Positions 24,873 to 33,989 are shown, counted from the first letter of the stretch. The stretch: 64,000 nucleotides of DNA from Allobosea sp. BK604 (GCF_004341515.1 NZ_SLZF01000003.1:682001-746000), one strand, 5' to 3'. A program made the numbers and translations. Notes: generated by a model from the letters alone, not told the origin.

Positions 24873-26120
24873 CTAGAGATACCGCCTCGGCGAAAACGGC
24901 TCCGGGTCCGCCGGCGGCTTCTCCCCGGCCACCAGCGCCGCCAAAATCTCCCCCGTGACCGGCCCGGTCGAGAAGCCGATATGCTGGTTGCCGAAGGCGA
25001 GCCAGAGGCCGGGATTGCGCGGCGCCTCGCCGATCATCGGCAGCGAATCCGGCAGGGTCGGACGGGCGCCGCGCCATGTCTCGCCGATAACGCCGTCGAA
25101 CGGGAAAGCCTCGCTGGCGCTGTGCGTCACGGCGTCGATCTGGCGGAGCTTGTCGGGTGCGTCGCGCAGGCTGAGGTCGACCCCGCTGGTGACGCGATAG
25201 CCCTGCTCCATCGGCGCGAGGAAATAGGCCCCGTCGACATCGTAGAGCGGCCGCGACAGGCTGGCGCCCGCTTGCGCCTTCAGGTGGCGGTGATAGCCGC
25301 GCTCGACATCGAGAGGCGGATCGATCCCGAGCGGCGCGAGCAGATCGCGGCTCCACGGCCCGAGCGCGACGATTGCGATCTCGGCCTCCAGAATTCGCCC
25401 TTTGCCCGTTTGCGCCTGCCAGGGCCGCCCGCTTCCGGCTTTGCTCAGTCCCGCGATTTCGGCCCTCAGGATCGTGCCGCCCCGTGCTGCGAAAAGCGAC
25501 GCATAGGCGGCCGTGACCGCACCTGGGGAATCGACCGAAGCATTGGCGGAGATGAAGAGCCCGGCCGGGAAGATCGGCCTGAGCGAGGGCTCGAGCCCCG
25601 AAATCCCCTGCCGATCGAGCACCCGCGAGCCGATGGCATGTTCGGCGAGCAGGCGATGCTCGGCTTCCGCCGCGGCATGGCCGGCCACGCTGCGCCAGAG
25701 CTTGAGCGTGCCGGTCTCGCGCAGGCGATGCGAGATGCCGGCCTCCGCCATCAGCGCCTTGTGGCGCGCGACCGTGTCGATCGTCAGGGAATCGAGCGCC
25801 GCGATCCGCTGCGCCGCCTGCGACTGCCTGCCCTCCCAGAGGAAGCGCAGGAGCCAGGCGGGATTCCCCGTGATGCGGCGCCAGTCGAGATTCAGCGCCG
25901 GATGCCGGTTGCCGAGATAGGAGGGCAACTTGCCGAACAGGTCGGGATTGTTGAGCGGGACGATCGAGGAGCGGCTGACCACGCCGGCATTGCCGTAGGA
26001 CGTCTCGCTGCCCGGCTCGCGCCGGTCGACCAGGGTCACAGCGAGCCCACGCTTCTGCAGGGCGAGCGCACAGGAGACGCCGACCATGCCGGCGCCGAGA
26101 ACGAGGGCCGTGCGGCTCAC
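24873..26120 (-). CDS. DadA-like FAD-dependent D-amino acid dehydrogenase/oxidoreductase
   Basis: A 415-aa DAO-family flavoprotein. The N-terminal dinucleotide motif is ALVLGAGMVGVSCALALQKRGLAVTLVDRRE. SYGNAGVVSRSSIVPLNNP matches the DadA signature after the Rossmann fold, and the C-terminal FAD contact is GLWLAFGNQHIGFSTGPVTGEILA. It probably oxidises a D-amino acid or a similar secondary amine to the oxoacid with electrons going to quinone. Its start overlaps the upstream amidotransferase stop (ATGA), so the pair is translationally coupled. Confidence 0.85.
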   Translation of the reverse strand: MSRTALVLGAGMVGVSCALALQKRGLAVTLVDRREPGSETSYGNAGVVSRSSIVPLNNPDLFGKLPSYLGNRHPALNLDWRRITGNPAWLLRFLWEGRQSQAAQRIAALDSLTIDTVARHKALMAEAGISHRLRETGTLKLWRSVAGHAAAEAEHRLLAEHAIGSRVLDRQGISGLEPSLRPIFPAGLFISANASVDSPGAVTAAYASLFAARGGTILRAEIAGLSKAGSGRPWQAQTGKGRILEAEIAIVALGPWSRDLLAPLGIDPPLDVERGYHRHLKAQAGASLSRPLYDVDGAYFLAPMEQGYRVTSGVDLSLRDAPDKLRQIDAVTHSASEAFPFDGVIGETWRGARPTLPDSLPMIGEAPRNPGLWLAFGNQHIGFSTGPVTGEILAALVAGEKPPADPEPFSPRRYL

Positions 26121-26935
26121 GCTGGCAGGGCTGCGCTTGGCAGGACTGTGCTGTCCGCCGGCTGCTTCAGCCAGTGGTCGAGGAAGCCGTCGAGCCAGGT
26201 GCGGATCGCCGGATCATACTGGTACCAGCCGTCGAGATGCATGTGGCGCAGCTGAGCGCCCGGCATCAGCGTGCGCTCATGGCCGCGCACCGACCAGCGG
26301 CACATCATCGCCGGCGTCACCTCGGGATGGAACTGGATGCCATAGGCCTTAGGTCCTGAGCGGATCGCCTGCACCGGAAAATCGCCGCCGGTCGCGAGGC
26401 ATTCGGCGCCGGGCGCGCAGTCGAACCCCTCGCGGTGCCATTGATAGACCGTGCCCGGCCAGATCGCGCCCGTGCTGGCGGCATCGACGCGCCCGGCTTC
26501 GGTCAGGCTCAGGGGGTAATAGCCGACCTCGGCCCGGCCCTCGGGATGGGTATAGACCCGGGCGCCGAGATGGCGCGCCAGCATCTGGGCGCCCAGGCAA
26601 ATGCCGAGAAAGGCCGCCTCTTCCTTCAGGCACACCCCGATCCAGTCGATCTCCGCCTTGACGAAATCGTCGGGGTCGTTGGCGCTCATCGGCCCGCCGA
26701 AAATGACTGCCCCGGCATGCTCGCGCATCGTCTGCGGCAGCGGATCGCCATAGCGCGGCTTGCGGACATCAAGCGCGTGCCCGCGCGCCGCGAGCAGCCG
26801 GCCGACGCGGCCCGAGGTCGAGTGCTCCTGGTGCAGGATGATCAGCACCGGCTTCGGAGCGGGTGAGGCTTTCCGGGGGATGGCAGGCCGGCGGGTCCTG
26901 CGGGCGGTGGGGAAGCGGAAGGATTGATCGTTCAT
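26117..26935 (-). CDS. Class I glutamine amidotransferase (GMP-synthase-like)
   Basis: A 272-aa stand-alone GATase. The nucleophile elbow FLGICLGAQMLARHLG and the downstream FHPEVT His/Glu pair complete the Cys-His-Glu triad; AVIFGGPMSANDPD is the usual oxyanion-strand motif. Relatives hydrolyse gamma-glutamyl compounds or amidate an unknown partner. Coupling to a DadA-like oxidase suggests amino-acid or polyamine catabolism. The N-terminal ~40 residues are basic and variable. Starts at 26935, 26974 and 26992 are all possible and none has a good ribosome binding site. Confidence 0.82.
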   Translation of the reverse strand: MNDQSFRFPTARRTRRPAIPRKASPAPKPVLIILHQEHSTSGRVGRLLAARGHALDVRKPRYGDPLPQTMREHAGAVIFGGPMSANDPDDFVKAEIDWIGVCLKEEAAFLGICLGAQMLARHLGARVYTHPEGRAEVGYYPLSLTEAGRVDAASTGAIWPGTVYQWHREGFDCAPGAECLATGGDFPVQAIRSGPKAYGIQFHPEVTPAMMCRWSVRGHERTLMPGAQLRHMHLDGWYQYDPAIRTWLDGFLDHWLKQPADSTVLPSAALPA

Positions 26936-27138
26936 CGCAGGCTTCAGCAGCAAATCCGCGCGCCTATCAGCCATTGATCTGCGCAAGACCATGCCATCTC
27001 TCGAGAATGCGGTTCCATTTGGGCCAGAGCAAGCAATTTATGCGCCAGCGCTGCATAGCGAATTCGCAGGCAGCGCATGACGCGAGGGAGAAAATCAAAC
27101 TCCCAAGGGCTCGAAATGGGGAAGATTTCCCTCGCTCT

Positions 27139-27167
27139 TTGACAATCTCGCAGGTGCGAGCTATGAG
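27139..27167 (+). promoter_or_regulatory. Promoter of the tetR-MFP-RND operon
   Basis: The -35 box is TTGACA (27139-27144) and the -10 box is TATGAG (27162-27167), with a 17-bp spacer. The -10 box is embedded in the palindrome at 27163-27186, so a repressor bound there would block polymerase directly. The start codon at 27197 leaves a leader of about 20-25 nt. Confidence 0.7.
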
Positions 27168-27186
27168 AATGAACGTTCATTCTCAT
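27163..27186. promoter_or_regulatory. 24-bp perfect palindrome, TetR operator
   Basis: Centred on AACGTT at 27172-27177 with the core AATGAACGTTCATT; symmetry is exact over 24 bp (27163 to 27186). It covers the -10 region and the probable transcription start and ends 10 bp before the tetR start codon. Operators with this core are typical of TetR repressors of RND pumps. Confidence 0.85.
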
Positions 27187-27196
27187 TCGGGCGACG

Positions 27197-27841
27197 ATGC
27201 TGCCACCTCAAACCTTAGCCTTCGACGCCGATCGCGGCCTGTCGGAGCGTCATATCCGCATCCTCGATGCGGCCGAGCGCGTCTTCGCGCGCAACGGCTT
27301 CCATGTCGCGACCATGCATGACGTGGCGGCCGAGGCCGGCATGAGCCCAGGCAACCTCTATCGCTACTTCTCCTCCAAGGACGCGATCATCGCCGGCATG
27401 GCGGAGCGCGACCGTTCGCTGATCGCGGCCGATTTCGCGGCGCTCGATCCTGCCGGCGGCAGCCTGATGGATCAGCTCGAAGCGCTCGGCCGGCGCCATC
27501 TCGTCGACGAGCCGCGCGAGAAGGCGATCATTGCGCTGCAGATCTGGGCCGAGGCCTCGCGCAATCCCGAGATGGCCCGGATGTGCGCGGGCATCGACAG
27601 CACGGTCATCGAAGGGCTGGCCGCGGCGGTCGCCGGAGCCAAGGCCAGCGGCGAGTTGCCGGCCAATCTCGACGACGGCCGCTTCCTGCAGGCGATCTTC
27701 ATGATGGCCGACGGCTTCTTCTGCCGGAAGGCGATCGAGGCCGATTTCGACGCCGCGGCCGCGGCCGACACGCTGTTCGCGGCGATGCGCGCGCTCGCAC
27801 AGGTGATGCTGCTGCCATCCAATGGCGGGCCGGCGTCATGA
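27197..27841 (+). CDS. TetR/AcrR family repressor of the RND pump
   Basis: A 214-aa protein. The HTH is at residues ~18-62: RHIRILDAAERVFARNGFHVATMHDVAAEAGMSPGNLYRYFSSKDAIIAGM. The C-terminal helical part is the ligand-binding and dimer domain, with a TetR_C-type sequence (KAIIALQIWAEASRNPEMARM). It is the first gene of its own target operon and overlaps the adaptor gene by 4 bp, so autorepression through the 24-bp palindrome would control the whole pump. The inducing compound is unknown. Confidence 0.93.
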   Translation: MLPPQTLAFDADRGLSERHIRILDAAERVFARNGFHVATMHDVAAEAGMSPGNLYRYFSSKDAIIAGMAERDRSLIAADFAALDPAGGSLMDQLEALGRRHLVDEPREKAIIALQIWAEASRNPEMARMCAGIDSTVIEGLAAAVAGAKASGELPANLDDGRFLQAIFMMADGFFCRKAIEADFDAAAAADTLFAAMRALAQVMLLPSNGGPAS

Positions 27842-29073
27842 CGTCTTCTTACGTTCCGACTTCGAAAGCGGTACCCATGTCTCGTCCCTTCCGCCTCCTC
27901 GCCGCGCTGTCGCTGCTGGCGCTCGCCGGCGCCGAGCCGGCCCTTGCCCAGGCGCAGGCACAGGCGAACGCGCCGGCCAAGGCCGAGCCGGCCGCCGGCC
28001 CCTCGGTCACCGTCACGACGGCCAAGGTCGGCGAGATCGTCCAGAGCGTCGTCGTCTCCGGCTCGATGATCGCGCGCGACGAGGTCCTGGTCACGCCGGA
28101 GGTCGACGGCTTCGCCATCACCGAGATCCTCGCGGAGGAAGGCGACCGTGTCGCCACCGGCCAGGTGCTGGCCAGGCTCTCGCGCGTCACGCTCGATGTG
28201 CAGAAGGCGCAGAACGACGCCCAGATCGCCCGCGCCGAGGCGGCCGTCGCCCAGGCCAATGCGCAGATCGTCGAGGCGGAAGCCAATCTGGTCCAGGCCA
28301 ACAACGCCTTCGACCGCACCAAGGCGCTGCGCGACAGTGGCAATGCCAGCCTCGAACTCTTCGACCAGCGCGATGCCGCCGCACGCTCGGCCCGGGCGCG
28401 GGTCAATTCCGCGCGCCAGGCGCTGGCGATCACGACCGCGGACCTGGCGCTCGCCAAGGCCCAGGGCCGCGATATCGACGTCAGACTGGCCCGGACCGAG
28501 ATCAAGGCTCCGGCGGGCGGCATCGTCAGCCAGCGCAACGCCAGGCTCGGCGCGATGGCGCCGATGGCGCAGATGGCGTCGACCGAACCGCTGTTCCGCA
28601 TCATCGCCGACGGTGCGATCGAGCTGCAGGCCGATGTCGCCGAGGTCGAGCTCGCGGCGCTCAAGCCGGGCATGAAGGTCGCGGTCACCCCGGCCGGCGC
28701 CGACAGGCCGCTGGACGGCGAGATCAGGCTGATCTCGCCGGAGGTCGACAAGGCCTCGCGGCTCGGGCGCGTGCGCATTGCGCTCAAGGGCAATCCGCCT
28801 GTCGCGATCGGCTCCTTCGCCCGCGGCGTCATCGAGACCGGGCGCAAGACCAATGTCACCTTGCCGCTTTCGGCCATCACCTATTCGCGCGGCGGCGCCA
28901 CCGTGCAGAGCGTCAGGGATGGCAAGGTGACGACCAAGAAGGTCGAGCTCGGGCTGATGGGCGATGGCCGGGCCGAGATCGTCTCCGGCCTGACGGAAGG
29001 CGAGAGCGTCGTCGCCCGCGCCGGAACCTTCGTACGCGACGGCGACGTGATCAACCCGATCGCGACGAACTGA
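27838..29073 (+). CDS. RND efflux periplasmic adaptor (membrane fusion protein)
   Basis: A 411-aa HlyD/AcrA-like adaptor. The signal region is MSRPFRLLAALSLLALAGAEPALAQ (preceded by 13 residues if ATG 27838 is used; ATG 27877 is the alternative). The lipoyl half-motif is ITEILAEEGDRVATGQVLARLS, a long Ala/Gln-rich coiled-coil hairpin spans ~115-200, and a second lipoyl half reads IKAPAGGIVSQRNARLGAMAPMAQ. Beta-barrel and membrane-proximal domains follow. It bridges the RND pump to an outer-membrane channel, which is not encoded here. Confidence 0.92.
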   Translation: MTSSYVPTSKAVPMSRPFRLLAALSLLALAGAEPALAQAQAQANAPAKAEPAAGPSVTVTTAKVGEIVQSVVVSGSMIARDEVLVTPEVDGFAITEILAEEGDRVATGQVLARLSRVTLDVQKAQNDAQIARAEAAVAQANAQIVEAEANLVQANNAFDRTKALRDSGNASLELFDQRDAAARSARARVNSARQALAITTADLALAKAQGRDIDVRLARTEIKAPAGGIVSQRNARLGAMAPMAQMASTEPLFRIIADGAIELQADVAEVELAALKPGMKVAVTPAGADRPLDGEIRLISPEVDKASRLGRVRIALKGNPPVAIGSFARGVIETGRKTNVTLPLSAITYSRGGATVQSVRDGKVTTKKVELGLMGDGRAEIVSGLTEGESVVARAGTFVRDGDVINPIATN

Positions 29074-29086
29074 CGGGAGCGCCTTC

Positions 29087-32000
29087 GTGAACGTCAATTT
29101 CTCCGCCTGGTCGATCCGAAAGCCGGTTCCTGCGATCCTGCTCTTCGTCGTGCTCTGCGTGCTCGGGCTGCTTTCCTTCTCGAAGCTGCCGGTGACGCGC
29201 TTCCCGAATATCGACGTGCCGCTGGTCTCGATCACGGTGACGCAATCCGGCGCCGCGCCGGCCGAGCTGGAAAGCCAGGTCAGCAAGCGCATCGAGGATT
29301 CGGTGGCGAATATCGCGGGCGTCAAGCACGTGATGTCGACGCTGACCGATGGCCAGTCGCAGACCATCATCGAGTTCCGGCTCGAGGTGAACACCGACCG
29401 CGCCGTCAACGACGTCAAGGACGCGATCGCCAAGGTCCGCGCCGACCTGCCGCGCACGATCGACGAGCCGATCATCCAGCGCATCGATGTCGAGGGCCAG
29501 TCGATCCTGACCTATGGCGCCTCCTCGCCGGGCATGACGCTGGAGCAGATCTCCTGGCATGTCGATGATGTCGTCCGGCGCGAATTGCAGGGCCTGAAGG
29601 GCGTCGGCCGCGTCGACCGCTTCGGCGGCGTCGATCGCGAGATCAGGGTCTCGCTCGATCCCGACCGGCTGCTCGCGCTCGGCACCACGGCAGGCGAGGT
29701 GAACCGCCAGATCCTGGCGACCAATGTCGACCTCGCCGGCGGGCGCGGCGAGGTCGGCGGTCAGGAGCAGGCGATCCGCACGCTCGCCGGCGCGCGTACC
29801 GTCGCCGATCTGGCCGAGACCAAGATTTCGCTTACGGGCGGGCGCGAGGTGCGCCTGAAGGAGCTCGGCCGCGTCGAGGATTCGAATTCGGAGCCGCGCT
29901 CCTTCGGCCGGCTCGACAAGCGGCCGGTCGTCTCCTTCGCCGTCTTCCGTTCGAAAGGCTCGAGCGAGCTCTCGGTCAAGGAGGTCGTCGCCGCCAAGAT
30001 CGACGAGCTCAACAAGCGCTATCCCGACATCAAGCTGGCGCCGATCGACGACGCGGTCTCCTATACCCACGGCAACTACAAGGCCGCGATGGAGACGCTG
30101 ATCGAGGGCGCGGCGCTCGCCGTGCTCGTCGTCTTCGCCTTCCTGCGCAACTGGCGTGCGACCTTGATCACCGCGATCGCGCTGCCGCTCTCGGCGATCC
30201 CGACCTTCTGGGCGATGGAGCTGATGGGCTTCTCGCTCAACCTGGTCAGCCTGCTCGGCATCACGCTGGTGACGGGCATCCTGGTCGATGATGCCATCGT
30301 CGAGATCGAGAACATTGTCCGCCATATGAAGATGGGCAAATCGCCCTATCGCGCCGCGATGGAGGCGGCGGACGAGATCGGCCTCGCGGTCATCGCCATC
30401 ACCTTGACCATCGTCGCGATCTTCGCGCCGGTCTCGTTCATGGGCGGCGTCGCCGGGCAGTATTTCCGGCAATTCGGCCTGACCGTCGCCGTCGCCGTGC
30501 TGTTCTCGTTGCTGGTGGCGCGGCTGATCACGCCGATGATGGCGGCTTATCTGATGCGGCCGGTGAAGCACCATGACGGCAAGGACGGCTTCATCATGCG
30601 CGCCTATGCCGGGTTCCTGCGCGCCACCCTGGCCAAGCGGAAAATTCCGATCCTGCCGCGCTTCGACGGCACGAAGAGCTGGCGCAAGCTGCCGTTCAAC
30701 ACGGCCTATCTGACGCTGATCGTCGGCTTCATGTTCCTCTACGGCTCGATCCAGGCGACGCAACTCCTGCCGACCGGCTTCATTCCGGACGAGGACACTG
30801 CCCGTGTCGTCGCCGCCGTCGAGCTGCCGCCCGGCTCGACGCTCGACGATACCCGCGTCACCACCGACAAGATCGTCGATGCGCTGCACACGATCCCGCA
30901 GGTGACTCAGGTCTTCGTACTCGGCGGCTCCTCGCCAACCGGCCAGCTCGAGGTCCGCCGCGCCGCGATCACCATCAAGCTCCTGCCGAAGGACCAGCGC
31001 GCCGAGCGGCAGAAGGACCTGAAGGTCGTCATTGCCGAGAAGCTGGCCAGCGTGCCGGACGTACGCGCCTGGTATGTCAACGAGCGCGGCGAGCGCGAGA
31101 TGGCCTTCTCGATCCTCTCGCGAGACGGCGACGCGCTCGACGAGGCGGTGGCGCGGATCGAGGCGCGGATGCGCAAGGTCGACGGCTATATCAACGTCGC
31201 CTCCTCCGGCTCGCTGAGCCGGCCGGAGCTGCGTGTCACGCCCAAGCCCGAGCAGGCGGCGACGCTCGGCGTCACGCCCGAGGCGATCTCGACCGCGGTA
31301 CGCATCGCCACGATCGGCGATATCGGCGCCAATCTCGCCAAGTTCAACGCCGGCGACCGGCTGGTGCCGATCCGCGTCCAGCTCGACGAGGCGGCGCGCG
31401 CCGACATGCGCAATATCGCGGCGCTGCGCGTGACCAATACCAATGGCGTCTCGATCCCGCTCACCACCGTCGCCAATATCGGCTTCGGCGAGGGGCCGAG
31501 CTCGATCGACCGCTATGATCGCGTCCGCCGCGCCACGATCGGCGCCGACCTGAAGCGCGGCTTCGAGCTCGGCACGGCGCAGGAGCGCTTCCACGAGATC
31601 GTCAAGGAGGTCGGCCTGCCCGATGGTGTCTGGATCGCCGCGACGGGCGACGCCGAGATCCAGGGCGAGGTCGTGCAGGGCTTCATCACCGCGATGACCA
31701 CCGGCCTGATGCTGGTTCTGGCGGTGCTGATCCTGCTCTTCGGCTCGGTCTTCCAGCCGATCACGATCCTGCTTTCGCTGCCGCTCTCCTTCGGCGGCGT
31801 GGTCATCGCGCTGTTGGCGACGCATAACCCGGTCTCGATGCCGGTCTATATCGGCCTGCTCATGCTGATGGGCATCGTCACCAAGAACGCGATTATGCTG
31901 GTCGATTTCGCGGTCGAGGAGGTCGGGCGCGGCAAGGACCGCCAGACCGCGCTGATCGAGGCCGGCCGCAAGCGGGCGCGGCCGATCGTGATGACCACCA

Positions 32001-32311
32001 TCGCCATGGCGGCAGGCATGCTGCCCTCGGCCTATGGCGTCGGCGATGGCGGCGAGTTCCGCGCGCCGATGGCGATCGCCGTGATCGGCGGCCTGATCGT
32101 CTCGACCGTGCTCTCGCTGGTCTTCGTGCCATCCTTCTACACGGTGATGGACGATCTCGGCTGGCTGATCGGCCGGCTCTTCGGCCGCTTCTTCTCCAAG
32201 GCCGAGGACGAATCGACCTGGGTGCCGATCCATGACGAGGAGACGCCGGGCGAGGCCAGCGCCAAGGCGATCACGCGGCCGCTGCCGCCGCCGCGGCTGG
32301 CGGCGGAGTGA
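29087..32311 (+). CDS. RND-family inner-membrane efflux transporter
   Basis: A 1074-aa AcrB/MdtB-class proton antiporter starting at GTG 29087 (VNVNFSAWSIRKPVPAILLFVVLCVLGLL). It has twelve helices and two large periplasmic porter loops. The helix-4 proton-relay motif GILVDDAIVEIENIVRH retains the Asp-Asp pair. LNRQ-type porter repeats and KNAIMLVDFAVEE in the second half are standard. The C-terminal tail is polar and ends in a Pro/Ala run. Substrates may be drugs, bile-like compounds or metabolites. It is the third gene of the tetR operon; no outer-membrane factor follows. Confidence 0.96.
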   Translation: MNVNFSAWSIRKPVPAILLFVVLCVLGLLSFSKLPVTRFPNIDVPLVSITVTQSGAAPAELESQVSKRIEDSVANIAGVKHVMSTLTDGQSQTIIEFRLEVNTDRAVNDVKDAIAKVRADLPRTIDEPIIQRIDVEGQSILTYGASSPGMTLEQISWHVDDVVRRELQGLKGVGRVDRFGGVDREIRVSLDPDRLLALGTTAGEVNRQILATNVDLAGGRGEVGGQEQAIRTLAGARTVADLAETKISLTGGREVRLKELGRVEDSNSEPRSFGRLDKRPVVSFAVFRSKGSSELSVKEVVAAKIDELNKRYPDIKLAPIDDAVSYTHGNYKAAMETLIEGAALAVLVVFAFLRNWRATLITAIALPLSAIPTFWAMELMGFSLNLVSLLGITLVTGILVDDAIVEIENIVRHMKMGKSPYRAAMEAADEIGLAVIAITLTIVAIFAPVSFMGGVAGQYFRQFGLTVAVAVLFSLLVARLITPMMAAYLMRPVKHHDGKDGFIMRAYAGFLRATLAKRKIPILPRFDGTKSWRKLPFNTAYLTLIVGFMFLYGSIQATQLLPTGFIPDEDTARVVAAVELPPGSTLDDTRVTTDKIVDALHTIPQVTQVFVLGGSSPTGQLEVRRAAITIKLLPKDQRAERQKDLKVVIAEKLASVPDVRAWYVNERGEREMAFSILSRDGDALDEAVARIEARMRKVDGYINVASSGSLSRPELRVTPKPEQAATLGVTPEAISTAVRIATIGDIGANLAKFNAGDRLVPIRVQLDEAARADMRNIAALRVTNTNGVSIPLTTVANIGFGEGPSSIDRYDRVRRATIGADLKRGFELGTAQERFHEIVKEVGLPDGVWIAATGDAEIQGEVVQGFITAMTTGLMLVLAVLILLFGSVFQPITILLSLPLSFGGVVIALLATHNPVSMPVYIGLLMLMGIVTKNAIMLVDFAVEEVGRGKDRQTALIEAGRKRARPIVMTTIAMAAGMLPSAYGVGDGGEFRAPMAIAVIGGLIVSTVLSLVFVPSFYTVMDDLGWLIGRLFGRFFSKAEDESTWVPIHDEETPGEASAKAITRPLPPPRLAAE

Positions 32312-32373
32312 GAGAGCATTTTCGAGCGAAGCCGAGATCGGCTCGCGTGAAAAATGAGCCAGAACAAATAGAT

Positions 32374-32412
32374 AGAGCATTCCCGCGATCCGGAGAAACG
32401 CGGAAATGCTCT
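32374..32412. terminator. Hairpin between RND gene and HxlR gene
   Basis: The arms are AGAGCATT plus CGCG (32374-32387) and CGCG plus AATGCTCT (32399-32412), with small symmetric mismatches and an 11-nt loop. It overlaps the HxlR stop codon and lies between two convergent units. A further GAGCATTTTC word sits at 32314, so this may also belong to the GAGC repeat family. Confidence 0.55.
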
Positions 32413-32923
32413 AGGCGATAGCCGGCTCGGCCGCGCGCTTGCGCTCGACCGCGCAGCGATAGGCCTCGGTCAGCTCGTCGAGCACCGAGACAGCCGGTTT
32501 CGGCGCGCCGAGATGGAGGAAGCGCAGCTCCTCCATGAAGCGCTCCCACAGCGCCGGCCCGCCTTCGGCGAGCAATTCAGCGCGGATCGACATTTGCTCG
32601 GTCACCGGCAGGAAGCGCCTGCCCCAATCGCCCATCGCCGCGAAGACCGGCACCAGCGCGATCCCCATCTCGGTCAGGCTGTAGATGCCCTTCTGCTTAT
32701 GGGAGGCGTCGTCGCGCCGCGAGATCAGCCCATTCTCGACGAGGCGCTTCAGCCGGTCAGCGAGGATGTTGGAGGCGATGCCCTCGTCGGATTTCGAGAG
32801 CAGCTCGCGAAAGTGCCGGCGATTGCCGAACATCATGTCGCGCAGGACGATCAGGCTCCAGCGATCGCCCAGGATTTCGAGCGTCAGGTTGATCGGGCAG
32901 CCCGAACGGCCGGTCTCTTTCAT
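32411..32923 (-). CDS. HxlR family transcriptional regulator
   Basis: A 170-aa winged-HTH protein. The family signature SGCPINLTLEILGDRWSLIVLRDMMFG (with the conserved Cys at about residue 8) and FRELLSKSDEGIASNILADRLKRLVENGLI place the HTH at residues ~5-100; the rest is a helical extension. HxlR proteins respond to electrophiles or redox, often through that cysteine. ATG 32923 has GGAG 6 nt upstream; ATG 32935 is an alternative. It is divergent from the DHFR-like gene with two operator-like direct repeats between. Confidence 0.9.
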   Translation of the reverse strand: MKETGRSGCPINLTLEILGDRWSLIVLRDMMFGNRRHFRELLSKSDEGIASNILADRLKRLVENGLISRRDDASHKQKGIYSLTEMGIALVPVFAAMGDWGRRFLPVTEQMSIRAELLAEGGPALWERFMEELRFLHLGAPKPAVSVLDELTEAYRCAVERKRAAEPAIA

Positions 32924-32941
32924 ATGCCTCTCCAAAAAACC

Positions 32942-33000
32942 GCTTGCATTCTACAATCGGTTTGGCTAGAAGCCAACTGCTTGCAATTCGCAACCGGTTT
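32942..33000. promoter_or_regulatory. Two 22-bp direct repeats, candidate HxlR operators
   Basis: The units at 32942-32963 and 32979-33000 start GCTTGCA and end CGGTTT, match at 17 of 22 positions and are 37 bp apart centre to centre. They fill the gap between the divergent HxlR and DHFR-like genes. Tandem sites of this kind fit cooperative binding of two HxlR dimers. Confidence 0.65.
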
Positions 33001-33035
33001 CGGCGCCGCGGGCGCCGCCTGCATGGGAGGGTGAC

Positions 33036-33590
33036 ATGGCCAAGGTGATCATGTGGAACATCATGAGCCTCGACGGTTTTTTCGAGGGCACGGAGAAGTG
33101 GGATCTGTCGCTGCACGAGTATGGCTGGGGCGAGGAGATGGAGGCGATGAGCAAGGAATTCGGCCAGCGCGCCCAATGCCTCGTCTTCGGCCGCGTCACC
33201 TACGAAGGCATGAAGGCCTATTGGACGAAGGCCGAGGATAACGAGATCACGCGTTTCATGAATGCCCTGCCCAAGCTCGTCGCCTCGCGCACGATCATGA
33301 GTTCGGACTGGAACAATACGCGGGTGACGGCCGATATCACCGGCGAGATCGCCAGGCTGCGGGCGGCGCCGGGCAAGGACGTCTTCATCTTCGGCAGCGC
33401 CGAGCTAGTCGACGCGCTCCTGCAAGCGAACCAGATCGACGAGATGATCGTGGGGGTGGTGCCGGTGCGGCTCGGGGCGGGCACGCCGCTGTTCAAGCAA
33501 GGCGGGGAACTGCGGAAATTGAAGCTGCTGGAGAACAGGGCGCTGGGGAACGGGACCCTGGTGTTGCGATACGCGCCGGCGGCAGCGTGA
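33036..33590 (+). CDS. DHFR/RibD C-terminal-like reductase
   Basis: A 184-aa protein of the RibD_C (dihydrofolate-reductase-like) family. It opens VIMWNIMSLDGFFEG, has CLVFGRVTYEGMKAYW as the cofactor-loop strand, and ends with FIFGSAELVDALLQANQIDEMIVGVVPVRLGAGTPLF. Such stand-alone enzymes are NADPH-dependent reductases of unknown substrate and are often induced by stress regulators. GGAGGG lies just before ATG 33036. It is probably repressed by the divergent HxlR and cotranscribed with the YCII gene 30 bp downstream. Confidence 0.88.
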   Translation: MAKVIMWNIMSLDGFFEGTEKWDLSLHEYGWGEEMEAMSKEFGQRAQCLVFGRVTYEGMKAYWTKAEDNEITRFMNALPKLVASRTIMSSDWNNTRVTADITGEIARLRAAPGKDVFIFGSAELVDALLQANQIDEMIVGVVPVRLGAGTPLFKQGGELRKLKLLENRALGNGTLVLRYAPAAA

Positions 33591-33620
33591 GAGGCATCTT
33601 TCGACTGAGGAGACGAGCCC

Positions 33621-33953
33621 ATGCCCAGGTTCATCACGATCGGATATGGCGATGCGGCCGGCTATGCCCGCACGCCTCGTCCCGTCAGGGACGCCGCCCA
33701 TGACGAGGACGCGAAACTACGGTCCAAAGGCGCGGTGATGGGGATCGCCGGCACGCCGGTGCAGGTCCGCAATCCAGAGGCCCGCGGCATCGAAACCAGC
33801 GATGGACCATTCATGTCCTCCGCCTTGCCGGTCGCCGGTTTCGCCATCATCGAGGCCGCCGACCTGGACGAAGCCATCAAAAAGGTTTCGCATGTGCCCT
33901 GCGCGGTGGCACATGGCGTCGTCGAGGTTTGGCCATTGCAAGAGACGGCCTGA
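33621..33953 (+). CDS. YCII-related domain protein
   Basis: A 110-aa YCII/DGPF-type protein: PRFITIGYGDAAGYA at the start, SDGPFMSSALPVAGFAIIEAADLDEAIKKVSHVP in the second half. Related small dimeric barrels sit next to sigma factors or reductases; activity is unknown. It follows the DHFR-like gene by 30 bp and is likely in the same HxlR-controlled unit. A degenerate 10-residue N-terminal repeat is not seen; the length is normal. Confidence 0.8.
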   Translation: MPRFITIGYGDAAGYARTPRPVRDAAHDEDAKLRSKGAVMGIAGTPVQVRNPEARGIETSDGPFMSSALPVAGFAIIEAADLDEAIKKVSHVPCAVAHGVVEVWPLQETA

Positions 33954-33989
33954 ACTGAGCCGCGGCTTATTCAGGCCGACTGCCGCTAC

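Noticed and set aside
29051..32380. 1109-codon open frame on the minus strand opposite the RND transporter gene
   Set aside because: The frame is the antisense shadow of a clear RND gene; its translation is Asp/Arg/His-rich low-complexity without any domain. High GC content produces such frames.
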